The notes: generated by a model from the letters alone, not told the origin. A DNA stretch of 57,879 nt from Lentimicrobiaceae bacterium (GCA_015061365.1 SUWS01000010.1:1-57879); one strand, 5' to 3'; shown: positions 17,756 to 26,690, numbered from the stretch's first letter. Numbers and translations: made by a program.

Positions 17756-18739
17756 ATGACAATGAAAAAACATTTAATCTTAGCAGGCATGTTAGCATGC
17801 TTCGGTATCTCAGCCAAGGCGCAGGATACCAAAATCGAAGAGCCGAAAGGCAAGGCAATAATCCAGATGTTCGAGAACTTCCACAGCGGTTTCGGCGATA
17901 ACAAGAATGACATCGGCTTTGAACTTGAACGTACTTATCTCGGCTACGAGTACAATCTCGGCAAGGGTCTTTCTGTTAAAGGCGTGATGGACATCGGTAA
18001 ATCGTCAGACGTCAGCGACCTTCATCGCGTGGCTTATATGAAGAACGCCTTGATTCAATGGAAGACCGGCGACCTCACACTCAACGGCGGTTTGATCTCA
18101 ACAACACAATTTAATTTTCAAGAGAAATTCTGGGGTTATCGTTACGTCATGAAATCTTTCCAAGACGAATATAAATTCGGTAGCAGCGCCGACTTGGGTA
18201 TCTCAGCAGCATACAAATTCACCGATTGGTTGTCAGCCGACGCTATCATCGTCAACGGCGAAGGTTATAAGAAGATACAAGGTAACGATGGTTTCAACTA
18301 CGGCTTAGGCGTGACTCTCACTCCTTTAAAAGGATTCCAGATTCGTCTGTACGGCGGACTCAACCAAAAAGGCGACGAGACAAAGAAAGACATCGCTAAC
18401 GTAGCAGCTTTCATGGGTTACAAATGCGACAGATTCAGAGTTGGTGCAGAATATAACTACATGACAAACACATCTGACAACGACAATGCAGATCAGAACG
18501 GTTATTCAATATTCGGTTCTGTTAAAGTCGCAAAATTCGCCGACATCTACGCTCGTTTCGACGACCTTAATTCAGAAAACGATTGGAACATATCAAAAGA
18601 CGAACAAGCAGCTATTCTCGGAGCGCAGTTCAAGTTAGGCAAATATGTCAAGATAGCTCCTAACTTCAGGATGAGCATCCATAGAGATGGCAGCGACAAC
18701 ATTTACTACGCTTATATCAATTGTTACTTCGGATTATAA
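17756..18739 (+). CDS. Outer-membrane porin, probably phosphate uptake
   Basis: This 327-residue protein has a signal peptide (MKKHLILAGMLACFGISAKAQ) and a beta-barrel body with alternating strands and a terminal aromatic-hydrophobic strand (IYYAYINCYFGL). It resembles porins of the phosphate-selective OprP/O family type found in Bacteroidota. It is 32 bp upstream of pstS and behind the candidate Pho box. I infer that it lets phosphate through the outer membrane to PstS. An ATG at 17762 gives a more conventional signal peptide and may be the true start. Confidence 0.8.
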   Translation: MTMKKHLILAGMLACFGISAKAQDTKIEEPKGKAIIQMFENFHSGFGDNKNDIGFELERTYLGYEYNLGKGLSVKGVMDIGKSSDVSDLHRVAYMKNALIQWKTGDLTLNGGLISTTQFNFQEKFWGYRYVMKSFQDEYKFGSSADLGISAAYKFTDWLSADAIIVNGEGYKKIQGNDGFNYGLGVTLTPLKGFQIRLYGGLNQKGDETKKDIANVAAFMGYKCDRFRVGAEYNYMTNTSDNDNADQNGYSIFGSVKVAKFADIYARFDDLNSENDWNISKDEQAAILGAQFKLGKYVKIAPNFRMSIHRDGSDNIYYAYINCYFGL

Positions 18740-18771
18740 ATAAAACATTAACATTTTAAAACTGATAAAAT

Positions 18772-19857
18772 ATGAACAGAATTATTTCTTCAATCATCAC
18801 AGTCATCGTCGCTCTTTCTATGGTATCATGCGGCGGCAGCTCAAACACCAACGGTCGTAAGTCACAAGAGCTATCAGGTTCTGGAGCTACATTCCCATTA
18901 CCTTATTATAATGTCATCTTCGAACAATTTGCCGAGCTCAACGGCGACGCTGTAGCATACGGTGGCATCGGCTCCGGTGGCGGAATAAGAAACTTGCGTG
19001 ACGGCATCGTAGACTTCGCCGCCTCCGACGCCTTCCTCTCCGACAAGGAAATGAGCGAGATGAATGCTGTAATACACGTCCCTACCTGCATGGGAGCTGT
19101 CGTTCTCGCTTATAACTTAGACGGCGTCGACGAGCTGAATCTGTCTGGCGATGTCATCGCCAACATCTTCGCAGGAAAAATAACAAAATGGAACGACAGT
19201 CGCATCGCTGAGTTGAACCCTAACGTCACACTTCCTGACGAGACAATAATTCCAGCATACCGTTCCGACGGATCGGGAACTACTTTCGTCTTCACCGATT
19301 ATCTCTCTAAAGTCAGCGAGATGTGGGCTAAGAACTTCGGGACAGGCAAGTCGGTCAACTTTCCTGTAGGACAAGCAGCCAAAGGCAATCCAGGCGTAGC
19401 AGGCGTTATCGCTAACACCAAAAACTCCATCGGATATATTGGTTCGGAATATGCCTTCGCACAAAAGATACCATACGCCACGATAGAAAACAGCAATGGT
19501 GAGTTCGTAAAGCCTTCTTCAGAAAGCATCTCTGCCGCAGCATCAGGTGTCATTCCAAACGACACTCGCTGCTCGATAACAAACTCAGATGCTAAAGGAG
19601 CTTATCCAATCTCAACCTTCACTTGGATCGTTGTGTATAAGGAACAAAACTATTCCGACAGAAGCAAGGAACAAGCCATCGCTACCATCGACCTCCTCAA
19701 ATACATACTCTCCGATGAGGCACAGAAAATAACTTCTGAAGTACACTACGCTCCTCTTCCAGCAAAAGCAAAAGAGTTAAGCCTTAACAATTTAAAAAGC
19801 ATCACCTACGACGGAGTAGCATTGAGCGAAACAAATATGTCAGAAAAAAGCAAATAA
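18772..19857 (+). CDS. pstS: Phosphate ABC transporter binding protein PstS, lipoprotein
   Basis: This 361-residue protein starts with a lipoprotein signal (lipobox VSCGGS). It has the PstS phosphate-binding segments GSGATFPLPYYNV near residue 38, GIGSGGGIRNL near 64, RSDGSGTTFVF near 164 and GNPGVAGVI near 206. It captures phosphate and delivers it to PstCA. Part of the porin-pstS-pstC-pstA-pstB operon; the pstC start is 16 bp downstream. Confidence 0.96.
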   Translation: MNRIISSIITVIVALSMVSCGGSSNTNGRKSQELSGSGATFPLPYYNVIFEQFAELNGDAVAYGGIGSGGGIRNLRDGIVDFAASDAFLSDKEMSEMNAVIHVPTCMGAVVLAYNLDGVDELNLSGDVIANIFAGKITKWNDSRIAELNPNVTLPDETIIPAYRSDGSGTTFVFTDYLSKVSEMWAKNFGTGKSVNFPVGQAAKGNPGVAGVIANTKNSIGYIGSEYAFAQKIPYATIENSNGEFVKPSSESISAAASGVIPNDTRCSITNSDAKGAYPISTFTWIVVYKEQNYSDRSKEQAIATIDLLKYILSDEAQKITSEVHYAPLPAKAKELSLNNLKSITYDGVALSETNMSEKSK

Positions 19858-19873
19858 CAATTCGTCAAAAAAG

Positions 19874-20731
19874 ATGAACGACAAGATTTATAAAACGATA
19901 TTGTTTTTGGTAGCTGCAATAATTCCCCTCGTATGCGGAGGCATCATCTACGCTCTCGTCACCGACGCATACGAGGCTTTTGAGCACTTCGGTTTCTTCC
20001 GATTTCTCACTTCAAAAGAATGGAGTTATACCGAAGGTGCAGAACAATATGGAGCATTGCCTTTCATCACGGGAACGCTGATGACTACATTATTAGCTCT
20101 CATCTTCTGCATACCATTTTCGTTACCTGTAGCGTTATTCGTCGGAGAATATTTCAAGGGAACGAAAGTAGCTGCCATATTAAGCACCGTCACAGATTTG
20201 TTAGCGGGCATTCCTTCCATCATCTATGGATTATGGGGCTTCTACACCTTACGACCAATCATAATGGAGTTAGGCATATCATCGCAAGGCTCCGGAATAT
20301 TGACAGCCTCATTAGTCTTGGCGATTATGATTGTGCCTTACGCCGCATCGTTAAGTGCCGAATTTATCAAGATGGTTCCCAACGACTTGAAAGAAGGAGC
20401 CTACAGTCTCGGTGCCACACGTGCTGAAGTAGTTCGTAAGATTGTGTTTCCCGTGGCAGGTTCCGGGATATTCTCTTCATATATCTTGGCGATAGGTCGT
20501 GCTCTCGGCGAGACCATGACCGTCACCATGCTCATCGGCAACACCAACAACGTACCCGACTCCATCACCTCGACAGGCAACTCCATGGCATCTATCATCG
20601 CCAACCAATTCGGAGAAGCCGACGACTTACGTCTCTCATCGCTGATAGCCATAGGACTTATACTATTCCTCATCACTGCGATAATAAATATGATAGGTAA
20701 AATTATGATCAAACGCGCTCGTATTTCTTAA
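19874..20731 (+). CDS. pstC: Phosphate ABC transporter permease PstC
   Basis: This 285-residue inner-membrane permease has about six membrane helices. The cytoplasmic EAA loop appears as EGAYSLGATRAEVVRKIVFPVA near residues 176-196. FCIPFSLPVALFVGEYF and GIPSIIYGLWGFYTLRP are typical of PstC. It follows pstS and precedes pstA by four bases, indicating tight operon organisation. Confidence 0.95.
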   Translation: MNDKIYKTILFLVAAIIPLVCGGIIYALVTDAYEAFEHFGFFRFLTSKEWSYTEGAEQYGALPFITGTLMTTLLALIFCIPFSLPVALFVGEYFKGTKVAAILSTVTDLLAGIPSIIYGLWGFYTLRPIIMELGISSQGSGILTASLVLAIMIVPYAASLSAEFIKMVPNDLKEGAYSLGATRAEVVRKIVFPVAGSGIFSSYILAIGRALGETMTVTMLIGNTNNVPDSITSTGNSMASIIANQFGEADDLRLSSLIAIGLILFLITAIINMIGKIMIKRARIS

Positions 20732-20735
20732 AGTT

Positions 20736-21602
20736 ATGACACATTCAAAAATAAAAAAGCGTCTAATCACCGACAGGCTGATGCTGTGGACGATATGTAT
20801 CCTCGCCGCACTCACGGCGGTTCCGTTGTTCGCCATCATTGGAGAAGTGCTGTTTCGCGGCTACGACCAACTCTCGTGGTCTTTCTTCACCGAGCCTACA
20901 CCCACTGCTTACAAAGCCATGAAAGCCATAGAGGCAGGAGAGCCAATACCAGGAGGCATCGCCAACGGTATCATCGGCACTATGATAATACTCGGCATGG
21001 CAGTAGTCTTCGCCGTACCTATCGGCATCTTATGCGGAGCCTTCCTCGCTGAAAACTCCAAGAGTCGTTTCGCCATTATAGTGAGCTATCTCACCGACTT
21101 ATTACAAGGCACGCCGTCCGTAATCATAGGCATCATCACTTATATCTGGGTTGTCGTCCCGATGAAAGGATACTCCGCCATTGCAGGTAGCGTCGCGCTT
21201 TTCATCATGATGTTGCCACTCATCATACGTTCTACAGAAGAGACGCTGAAGATATTACCTGCTTCGCTTAAAGAAGCAGGCTTGGCACTCGGAGGCAACA
21301 GCGCGCGAGTGATGTTAAAAGTACAGCTCCCTGCGGCTTTCGGTGGCATCTTCACTGGAGTACTCCTCGCCATCTCACGCGTCATCGGAGAGACAGCGCC
21401 GCTGATGTTCACCGCCTTAGGATGCTCTCTCATACGATGGTCTATCGACAAGCCAATATCGGCAGTACCTTTATTAATATGGGAGTTCTTCAACGATCCT
21501 TATCTTCAAGACCTTATCTGGGGCGCGTCGTTATTCCTTTTATTATTCGTATTAACATTAAATATCACAGCTAAATATCTTGCAAAAAAATGGAATCAAT
21601 AA
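20736..21602 (+). CDS. pstA: Phosphate ABC transporter permease PstA
   Basis: This 288-residue partner permease has about six membrane helices. The EAA loop is EAGLALGGNSARVMLKVQLPAA near residues 179-200. PSVIIGIITYIWVV and SRVIGETAPLMFTALG are PstA hallmarks. Its 3' end overlaps the pstB start by 13 bp, so translation is probably coupled. Confidence 0.95.
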   Translation: MTHSKIKKRLITDRLMLWTICILAALTAVPLFAIIGEVLFRGYDQLSWSFFTEPTPTAYKAMKAIEAGEPIPGGIANGIIGTMIILGMAVVFAVPIGILCGAFLAENSKSRFAIIVSYLTDLLQGTPSVIIGIITYIWVVVPMKGYSAIAGSVALFIMMLPLIIRSTEETLKILPASLKEAGLALGGNSARVMLKVQLPAAFGGIFTGVLLAISRVIGETAPLMFTALGCSLIRWSIDKPISAVPLLIWEFFNDPYLQDLIWGASLFLLLFVLTLNITAKYLAKKWNQ

Positions 21603-22357
21603 AACCTATACTCGAATTTAAAAAGACTTGTGTGTCATATACCAAGCAGACGATGGCAGTGAAATATGTGTCGGCAGCCATCGAAAGAAAAACCATCACC
21701 GCTATCATGGGACCTTCGGGATGCGGCAAATCCACTTTGTTACGCGCCATCAACCTGATGCACAACCTTTATCCTAACATACGTGTCGATGGCGAAATCC
21801 TGCTCAATGGCGACAACATTCTTACTATGGAACCTATTGATGTACGCCGCAGAGTGGGAATGGTATTCCAACGTCCAGCACCTTTCCCTACGATGAGCAT
21901 TTACGATAATGTCTTGTCAGGATTCACCCTAAACGGCATACGACTATCCAAAGACGAGAAAGACTCTACGGTAGAACGCTGCTTGAAGAATGTAGCGCTC
22001 TGGGACGAGGTGAAAGACGTGCTGAACAAGAAAGGCACCTTCCTCTCCGGCGGACAGCAGCAGCGACTTTGTATTGCACGCGCATTGGCAATGCAGCCCG
22101 ACATCCTGCTGATGGACGAGCCTACCTCAGCCCTCGACCCTATAGCCACGAAACATATAGAAGAATTGCTGTTAGAACTTCAGAAAGAAGTCACGATATT
22201 GATTGTCACGCATAACATGGGACAAGCCAAACGTATATCATCGAAATCGATGTTCATGTATCTCGGCGAGTTGGTGGAATACGGCGACACGGAAGTCATG
22301 TTTTCAAATCCTAATGACGAGCGCACTAAAGCGTATCTGACAGGAAAGATGGGATAA
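21590..22357 (+). CDS. pstB: Phosphate ABC transporter ATPase PstB
   Basis: This 255-residue ABC ATPase has Walker A GPSGCGKST near residue 42, the Q-loop GMVFQRPAPFP, the ABC signature LSGGQQQRLCIARALA, Walker B ILLMDEPTSALDP and the H-loop IVTHNM. The PAPFP sequence after the Q-loop and the LRAINLMHNLYP stretch are typical of PstB. Last gene of the operon. A separate phoU does not follow; the PhoU-like function may be supplied by the tail of the next gene. Confidence 0.97.
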   Translation: MESIKPILEFKKTCVSYTKQTMAVKYVSAAIERKTITAIMGPSGCGKSTLLRAINLMHNLYPNIRVDGEILLNGDNILTMEPIDVRRRVGMVFQRPAPFPTMSIYDNVLSGFTLNGIRLSKDEKDSTVERCLKNVALWDEVKDVLNKKGTFLSGGQQQRLCIARALAMQPDILLMDEPTSALDPIATKHIEELLLELQKEVTILIVTHNMGQAKRISSKSMFMYLGELVEYGDTEVMFSNPNDERTKAYLTGKMG

Positions 22358-22366
22358 TAAGTTCAT

Positions 22367-22424
22367 CTTTAACTGAAGCCTAATCTTTTTGTAACATTTT
22401 TGAAACATTTTTGATGTTATTTTG
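22367..22424 (+). promoter_or_regulatory. Putative Pho box and promoter, Na+/Pi symporter
   Basis: GAAGCCTA is followed by three 11-bp units in tandem: TTTTTGTAACA (22386-22396), TTTTTGAAACA (22397-22407) and TTTTTGATGTT (22408-22418). A -7-like TTATTTTG ends at 22424. It matches the block before the porin gene at the same offsets. Confidence 0.65.
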
Positions 22425-22448
22425 CAATAGAAAACTAATATTATTTAT

Positions 22449-24185
22449 ATGGGTATATTGCAAATATTTACACTGTTAGGAGCATTGGGTATGTTCCTTT
22501 ACGGAATGAACTTGATGAGTTCAGGATTACAGAAAGCAGCAGGCGACAGATTAAGAGGCTTCTTGTCGGCAATGACATCAAATCCTTTTAAAGGTGTCAT
22601 GACCGGATTGGGAATAACGACTATCATACAATCGTCATCGGCTACTACCGTCATGGTAGTCAGCTTCGTCAACGCCGGACTTCTCACACTCGCACAAGCT
22701 ATTGGAGTTATAATGGGTGCCAATATAGGAACGACGGTCACGGCATGGATGGTATCGTGGTTAGGTTTCAAAGCCGACATCTCGATTCTCGCCGTACCTA
22801 TGATGTTGTTCGGTTTCCTTTTCTCAAACTCTAAAAAAGATCAACGCAAGAACATAGGCGAACTGATAATCGGTTTCTCATTGTTATTCCTCGGTCTTTC
22901 CTTCATGAAAGAATCGGTGCCAGATCTCAGAGAGACACCACAAGTGTTGGAATTCGTGAGAAATTGGTCGTCATACGGATTCGGCTCAGTGCTTCTGTTC
23001 CTCGCATTTGGTACGATATTGACTCTCGTCTTACAATCGTCATCAGCTACGATGGCAATCACTCTCATCATGTTGAGCATGGGCTGGATTCCTTTTGAGA
23101 TGGCATGCGCCATGGTTCTCGGCGAGAATATCGGAACAACAATCACAGCTAATATCGCCGCTTCGGTAGGTAATACATTTGCAAAAAGAGCCGCGTTATC
23201 GCATACCATTTTCAATGTATTCGGTGTCATCTGGGCTTTGATACTCTTCAAACCGTTCTTGAGAATAGTAGGCATTATCACTGAAAATGTATTCGGAGTG
23301 CCTAATCCTGCCGCGGAAGGTTTCGCCGTAACAGATCCTAATTCTCCTGAAGGAACAGCAGCATTATACGGACTTTCGATGTTGCACACTCTCTTCAATC
23401 TCACCAACACCTTGATATTAGTATGGTTCACTAAATCAATAGCTAAGGCTGTCAGCTGGATAATCAAGGCACCAAAGAATCAAGAGAAAGAAGTATTCAG
23501 GCTACAATATATCTCAGCAGGACCGCTCGCCACTCCGGAACTCTCTGTGGAACAGGCTTTCGAGGAGATTATCAATTTCGCTAAAATCTCGAAGAACGGA
23601 GCTGATTACGCAAAGAACGCCATCAACGAAGCCGACTCCGATAAGTTCGAGGAGTTGAGAAAGAAACTCGTCAAATATGAAGAAATATCCGACCGCATTG
23701 AATACGAGATCGCCACGTTCCTTAACAAAGTGTCGGCGGAAGAGATAAGCGAAAGCACTTCCGTAAAGATAAAGGCGATGTATAAAATCATAGGTGAGTT
23801 AGAGTCGTTAGGCGATTCGGGCGAGACACTCAGCCGCATCTTGTCGAGAAAGAATATCCACAAGAAGGAATTTGATTCAGAGTCGATAAAGAATCTCAAC
23901 GCGATGGCTGATGCCGTAAACGCGACATACGACGTCATGATAGAAAACCTGATAGCGGCTCACAAAGGCGAACTCGTTGAAATATCTAACGCTTATAACG
24001 CCGAAGATCGTCTTAACACATTGAGAAACAACCTCAGAGATTCTGTGATAGAAAACATCGACAGCAAAGGCGACAACTATCAGGCAAGCGTTTATTTCAT
24101 CGACATCATCAACACCTACGAACAAATGGGCGACTTCATGATCAACGTCTCTCAAGACCTCGAAAGAGCGTTCGTCAGGAAATAA
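22449..24185 (+). CDS. Na+/phosphate symporter (NptA/PNaS family) with PhoU-like C-terminus
   Basis: This 578-residue protein has two inverted membrane repeats, each with the PNaS signature QSSSAT (TTIIQSSSATTVMV near residue 58, TLVLQSSSATMAIT near 197). The C-terminal ~220 residues are soluble, helical and PhoU-like (EEISDRIEYEIATFLNKV). It imports phosphate with sodium and gives a second uptake route beside Pst. It has its own promoter with the shared 11-bp repeats, 91 bp after pstB. The PhoU-like tail may link transport to signalling (inference). Confidence 0.93.
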   Translation: MGILQIFTLLGALGMFLYGMNLMSSGLQKAAGDRLRGFLSAMTSNPFKGVMTGLGITTIIQSSSATTVMVVSFVNAGLLTLAQAIGVIMGANIGTTVTAWMVSWLGFKADISILAVPMMLFGFLFSNSKKDQRKNIGELIIGFSLLFLGLSFMKESVPDLRETPQVLEFVRNWSSYGFGSVLLFLAFGTILTLVLQSSSATMAITLIMLSMGWIPFEMACAMVLGENIGTTITANIAASVGNTFAKRAALSHTIFNVFGVIWALILFKPFLRIVGIITENVFGVPNPAAEGFAVTDPNSPEGTAALYGLSMLHTLFNLTNTLILVWFTKSIAKAVSWIIKAPKNQEKEVFRLQYISAGPLATPELSVEQAFEEIINFAKISKNGADYAKNAINEADSDKFEELRKKLVKYEEISDRIEYEIATFLNKVSAEEISESTSVKIKAMYKIIGELESLGDSGETLSRILSRKNIHKKEFDSESIKNLNAMADAVNATYDVMIENLIAAHKGELVEISNAYNAEDRLNTLRNNLRDSVIENIDSKGDNYQASVYFIDIINTYEQMGDFMINVSQDLERAFVRK

Positions 24186-24216
24186 CTGTCAGTAAACATC
24201 CTACATATTAGTTTTA

Positions 24217-24266
24217 AAAACTGTGTCGGGCTTCTTATATCGTCGTCCTGACACAGTTTATTTTAT
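24217..24266 (+). terminator. Intrinsic terminator after Na+/Pi symporter
   Basis: AAACTGTGTC and GACACAGTTT form a long stem followed by TATTTTAT. Confidence 0.75.
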
Positions 24267-24429
24267 AGTCTCTCCTCCAAAAAAAATTATGAATTATGCA
24301 TTATGAATCACTAGTGTTCCGTTTAAATATAAAAACGTTCTTTGAAATAATTGTAATACAATAGATTATAGCTATTTTTTGATTCTGCACTTTTGAAATT
24401 ATATCTTTGTGGAAAATTTATAAGTTGCT

Positions 24430-24576
24430 ATGAATCAAGGAAAATATGTTTTTGCTCAGTTAGTTGATTTTTTGCCTAAAGCGCAATTTGATTATATCGT
24501 GAAAAAATACAACGCCAACAAAGGAATCCGTTCTTTCACTTATTGGAATCAGACGTTGATAATGCTATTTAGCAAC
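24430..24576 (+). pseudogene. IS4-family transposase remnant (DUF4372 N-terminus only)
   Basis: The first ~45 codons (NQGKYVFAQLVDFLPK and FDYIVKKYNANKGIRSFTYW) match the DUF4372 N-terminal domain of IS4-type transposases of Bacteroidota. Similarity stops near the LIMLFSNR stretch. The reading frame runs on to 24684 without any further transposase residues or DDE motif. The rest of the insertion sequence is gone and the higBA promoter begins just after. No terminal inverted repeats could be assigned. Confidence 0.75.
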
Positions 24577-24654
24577 CGATTGCGATATCTATTGCAGAAA
24601 AGGAGTTTTTTTATAAAAATCCACTTTTATAGTGGAATAATAAAAAATAAATAT

Positions 24655-24662
24655 TATCTTTG
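24655..24662 (+). promoter_or_regulatory. -7 promoter element of higBA
   Basis: TATCTTTG, an exact TAnnTTTG match, 21 bases before the HigB ATG. A small hairpin TCCAC/GTGGA lies just upstream (24620-24636) and could be an operator. Confidence 0.6.
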
Positions 24663-24683
24663 CACGATGAAATCGACACGATA

Positions 24684-25001
24684 ATGGAAATAAACTTTGA
24701 GAAGGAGTATCTAAGAGAGTTATACGAAAGCGGAAAAACATCGGATAAGAAGCACAGGTTTCAACCTCAGATAATAGAAAAATACCAGCTTCGTATCAAA
24801 ATGCTCGAACAAGCCGACAGCATCGAGGAGCTCTTTCCGATCAATTCGCTCCATTATGAAGTACTCAAAGGAGACAAGGCGGGTATTTCTTCAATAAGGG
24901 TTAACAAACAATATCGAATCGAATTCACTGTAAAACAAATCTTATCAGAGACCGTTATTACAATATGCAATATATTAGAATTGTCAAACCATTATAAATA
25001 G
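24684..25001 (+). CDS. higB: HigB-type mRNA interferase toxin
   Basis: This 105-residue protein is a RelE/HigB-fold toxin, expected to cleave mRNA on the ribosome. Family features are INSLHYEVLKGDKAGISSIRVNKQYRIEF near residues 52-80 and the final ICNILELSNHYK. The ATG at 24684 is chosen because the -7 box overlaps the alternative upstream start. The toxin gene precedes its antitoxin by 7 bp, the reversed order usual for higBA. It sits directly behind the IS4 remnant. Confidence 0.9.
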   Translation: MEINFEKEYLRELYESGKTSDKKHRFQPQIIEKYQLRIKMLEQADSIEELFPINSLHYEVLKGDKAGISSIRVNKQYRIEFTVKQILSETVITICNILELSNHYK

Positions 25002-25008
25002 CAGGAAT

Positions 25009-25317
25009 ATGGGTAATTATGTTTGTCAGCGTCCTATCCATCCGGGAGAAATCCTAAAGGAAGAAGTTGAATACCGCAATATCAAGCAGACGAAGCTTGC
25101 CGAACAAATGGGCATTTCCTATAAAATACTAAACGACATCCTAAATTGCCGCAGACCGCTCACAACTCAAACAGCCATGATGTTTGAGGCGGCTTTAGGC
25201 ATCAGCACTGGACTGCTCATGCGTGTGCAGCTGGATTATAACATCCAAACCGCGAAACAAGACAAGACATTCCTCGACCGCCTCGCTAATATCAGGAAAG
25301 TCGCGGCAATGCTCTGA
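25009..25317 (+). CDS. higA: HigA-type antitoxin (Xre HTH)
   Basis: This 102-residue protein has RPIHPGEILKEEVEYRNIKQTKLAEQMGISYKILNDIL, the HigA pattern of an Xre helix-turn-helix. RPLTTQTAMMFEAALGISTGLL follows. It neutralises HigB and should repress the operon. Followed by a terminator and tRNA-Gly on the other strand. Confidence 0.92.
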   Translation: MGNYVCQRPIHPGEILKEEVEYRNIKQTKLAEQMGISYKILNDILNCRRPLTTQTAMMFEAALGISTGLLMRVQLDYNIQTAKQDKTFLDRLANIRKVAAML

Positions 25318-25328
25318 ACATTTCATAC

Positions 25329-25362
25329 AAAAAAAGCGGTCGTTAAGTTAACCGTTTTTTTT
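25329..25362 (+). terminator. Intrinsic terminator after higA
   Basis: A-rich arm with CGGT pairs with ACCG and a T-run, loop CGTTAAGTTA. Confidence 0.65.
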
Positions 25363-25369
25363 GTTAAAG

Positions 25370-25442
25370 AGCGGATAACGGGGCTCGAACCCGCGACCTA
25401 AAGCTTGGGAAGCTTTCGCTCTGCCAACTGAGCTACATCCGC
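25370..25442 (-). tRNA. tRNA-Gly (anticodon CCC)
   Basis: A cloverleaf is visible on the minus strand. Acceptor GCGGATG pairs with TATCCGC. The D arm contains GCTCAGTTGGCAGAGC. The anticodon stem AAAGC/GCTTT has loop TTCCCAA, giving anticodon CCC, which reads GGG glycine codons. The T arm is GCGGGTTCGAGCCCCGT. The 3' CCA is not encoded. Confidence 0.92.
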
Positions 25443-25652
25443 CTTTCGCTCGGTAAAAGTAAAAATAATTTCGCAATCTATCTCATAAAATTAAAATCTT
25501 TTTATCTTAATCTAAAATTCTCAATTATTAATCCCACATTATTCATGGTACATTGTACATTGTTAACTGTCAATTGTAAACAGTAAACTGATAACTTTCA
25601 ACTATAAAACTACTCTAAACTATCAACTTTAAACTCTAAACTTTAAAAAGGA

Positions 25653-25736
25653 GGGCGTTCCGGCTATCGCCGTCGGGCTTTCCGCTATATCTTTTTCCGC
25701 TACGCTCCAAAAGGATGCCGCTCCAATCCCTAACGC
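25653..25736 (+). repeat. 84-bp GGGCGTTCCGGC dispersed repeat, copy 1
   Basis: Runs from GGGCGTTCCGGCTATCGCCG to GCTCCAATCCCTAACGC. Nearly identical to 41911-41994, and related, inverted, to 36105-36196. Its GC content is clearly above that of its AT-rich surroundings. Confidence 0.85.
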
Positions 25737-25809
25737 GGGGAGGCTATTACAAAAAAAGTGTCACCTTTGAAAATCTGTGCAATCTGAGAAATCTATTGTC
25801 TTTTTTCAC

Positions 25810-25817
25810 TATCTTTG
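25810..25817 (+). promoter_or_regulatory. -7 promoter element of TIGR02757 gene
   Basis: TATCTTTG, an exact match, 19 bases before the ATG at 25837. Confidence 0.6.
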
Positions 25818-25836
25818 TAAAATCAATTTCATCATT

Positions 25837-26583
25837 ATGAAAGATTATTTAGATTCTTTGTTAATAAAATATAACACTCCCGATTTTATTGAGAACGACC
25901 CGGTGCAGTTCCCACATCGTTATTCTGAAAAGAACGACATCGAAATCGTAGCTTTTCTCACCGCTACAATAGCTTGGGGAAAACGTTCCATGATTCTCAA
26001 CTCCGCCAATAAGATGCTCAACGTCATGGGAAAATCGCCTTACGACTTTATCATGTCTGAGGGTTTTAAAGACTTAGATCCCGACAAATGCGTGCATCGC
26101 ACTTTCTTCAACAGAGATTTCGCTTATTATTGCAAAGGTCTGAAATATTTTTATTCGGAATATCAAAGTCTTGAAGACATTTTCACTTTGAATGACAATC
26201 ACGATGTTTGGCGTGGCATACAGAATTTCAGGGATAAGATTCAGGAAGTTAATGACGGGATTACGAGCGTTCACATATCCAACCCTTGTTGCGACAATCC
26301 GAAGAAAGGTTCTGCTTGTAAGCGACTTCATCTCGCTCTGAAATGGCTCGTACGTGACGACGGCATCGTCGACCTCGGCATCTGGAAAAAACTCAGACCT
26401 TCTGATTTGATGATTCCTCTCGACGTCCATGTAGGACGAATCTCCCGCGAACTCGGACTTCTCCAAAGAAAAAGCAACGACAGAACCACCGTCGAGGAAC
26501 TGACTTCAAAACTCAGAGAATTAGATCCCAATGACCCTGTAAAATATGATTTTGCACTGTTCGGATATGGAGTGGATGTTTAG
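25837..26583 (+). CDS. TIGR02757 family protein
   Basis: This 248-residue protein belongs to TIGR02757, a Bacteroidota-enriched family of unknown function. Features seen are DPVQFPHRYSEKNDIEIVAFLTATIAWGKR near residues 21-50, KRLHLALKWLVRDDGIVDLG near 167, and LMIPLDVHVGRISRELGLL near 194. The general pattern is reminiscent of helix-hairpin-helix DNA glycosylase-like folds, but I see no catalytic Lys/Asp I can assign. The ATG at 25837 is chosen over the upstream open frame because of the promoter position. Single gene. Confidence 0.85.
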   Translation: MKDYLDSLLIKYNTPDFIENDPVQFPHRYSEKNDIEIVAFLTATIAWGKRSMILNSANKMLNVMGKSPYDFIMSEGFKDLDPDKCVHRTFFNRDFAYYCKGLKYFYSEYQSLEDIFTLNDNHDVWRGIQNFRDKIQEVNDGITSVHISNPCCDNPKKGSACKRLHLALKWLVRDDGIVDLGIWKKLRPSDLMIPLDVHVGRISRELGLLQRKSNDRTTVEELTSKLRELDPNDPVKYDFALFGYGVDV

Positions 26584-26682
26584 AATCTGAGAATCTGAGA
26601 ACCTGAGAATCTGAAAACCTGAAAATTAATCTCAGTTTTTCAATTTCTCAGATTTTCAGATTTAAAATATAACCATAGTTAT
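26584..26682. repeat. GAATCTGAGAA word-repeat tract
   Basis: Tandem GAATCTGAGAA units followed by an inverted tract (TTTCTCAGATTTTCAGA). The two arms can pair into a long hairpin that would end transcription of the preceding gene. Confidence 0.6.
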
Positions 26683-26690
26683 TATCTTTG
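26683..26690 (+). promoter_or_regulatory. -7 promoter element of aspartokinase gene
   Basis: TATCTTTG, an exact match, 22 bases before the ATG. Confidence 0.6.

Larger units (their letters stand above)
25444..25836. repeat. Intergenic stretch of word repeats and an 84-bp dispersed repeat
   Basis: No gene. It contains ATTGTACATTGTTAACTGTC tracts, an AAACTCTAAACTTTAAA tract, copy 1 of the GC-rich 84-bp repeat (25653-25736) and the promoter of the following gene. Confidence 0.7.

Noticed and set aside
22499..23467. Long minus-strand frames opposite the Na+/Pi symporter and pta
   Set aside because: They are antisense shadows created by codon bias of real genes; no family motif and no initiation context.
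24186..24429. Additional gene or phoU between the Na+/Pi symporter and the IS remnant
   Set aside because: Only a terminator hairpin and AT-rich sequence are there; the PhoU-like region is the symporter's own C-terminus.
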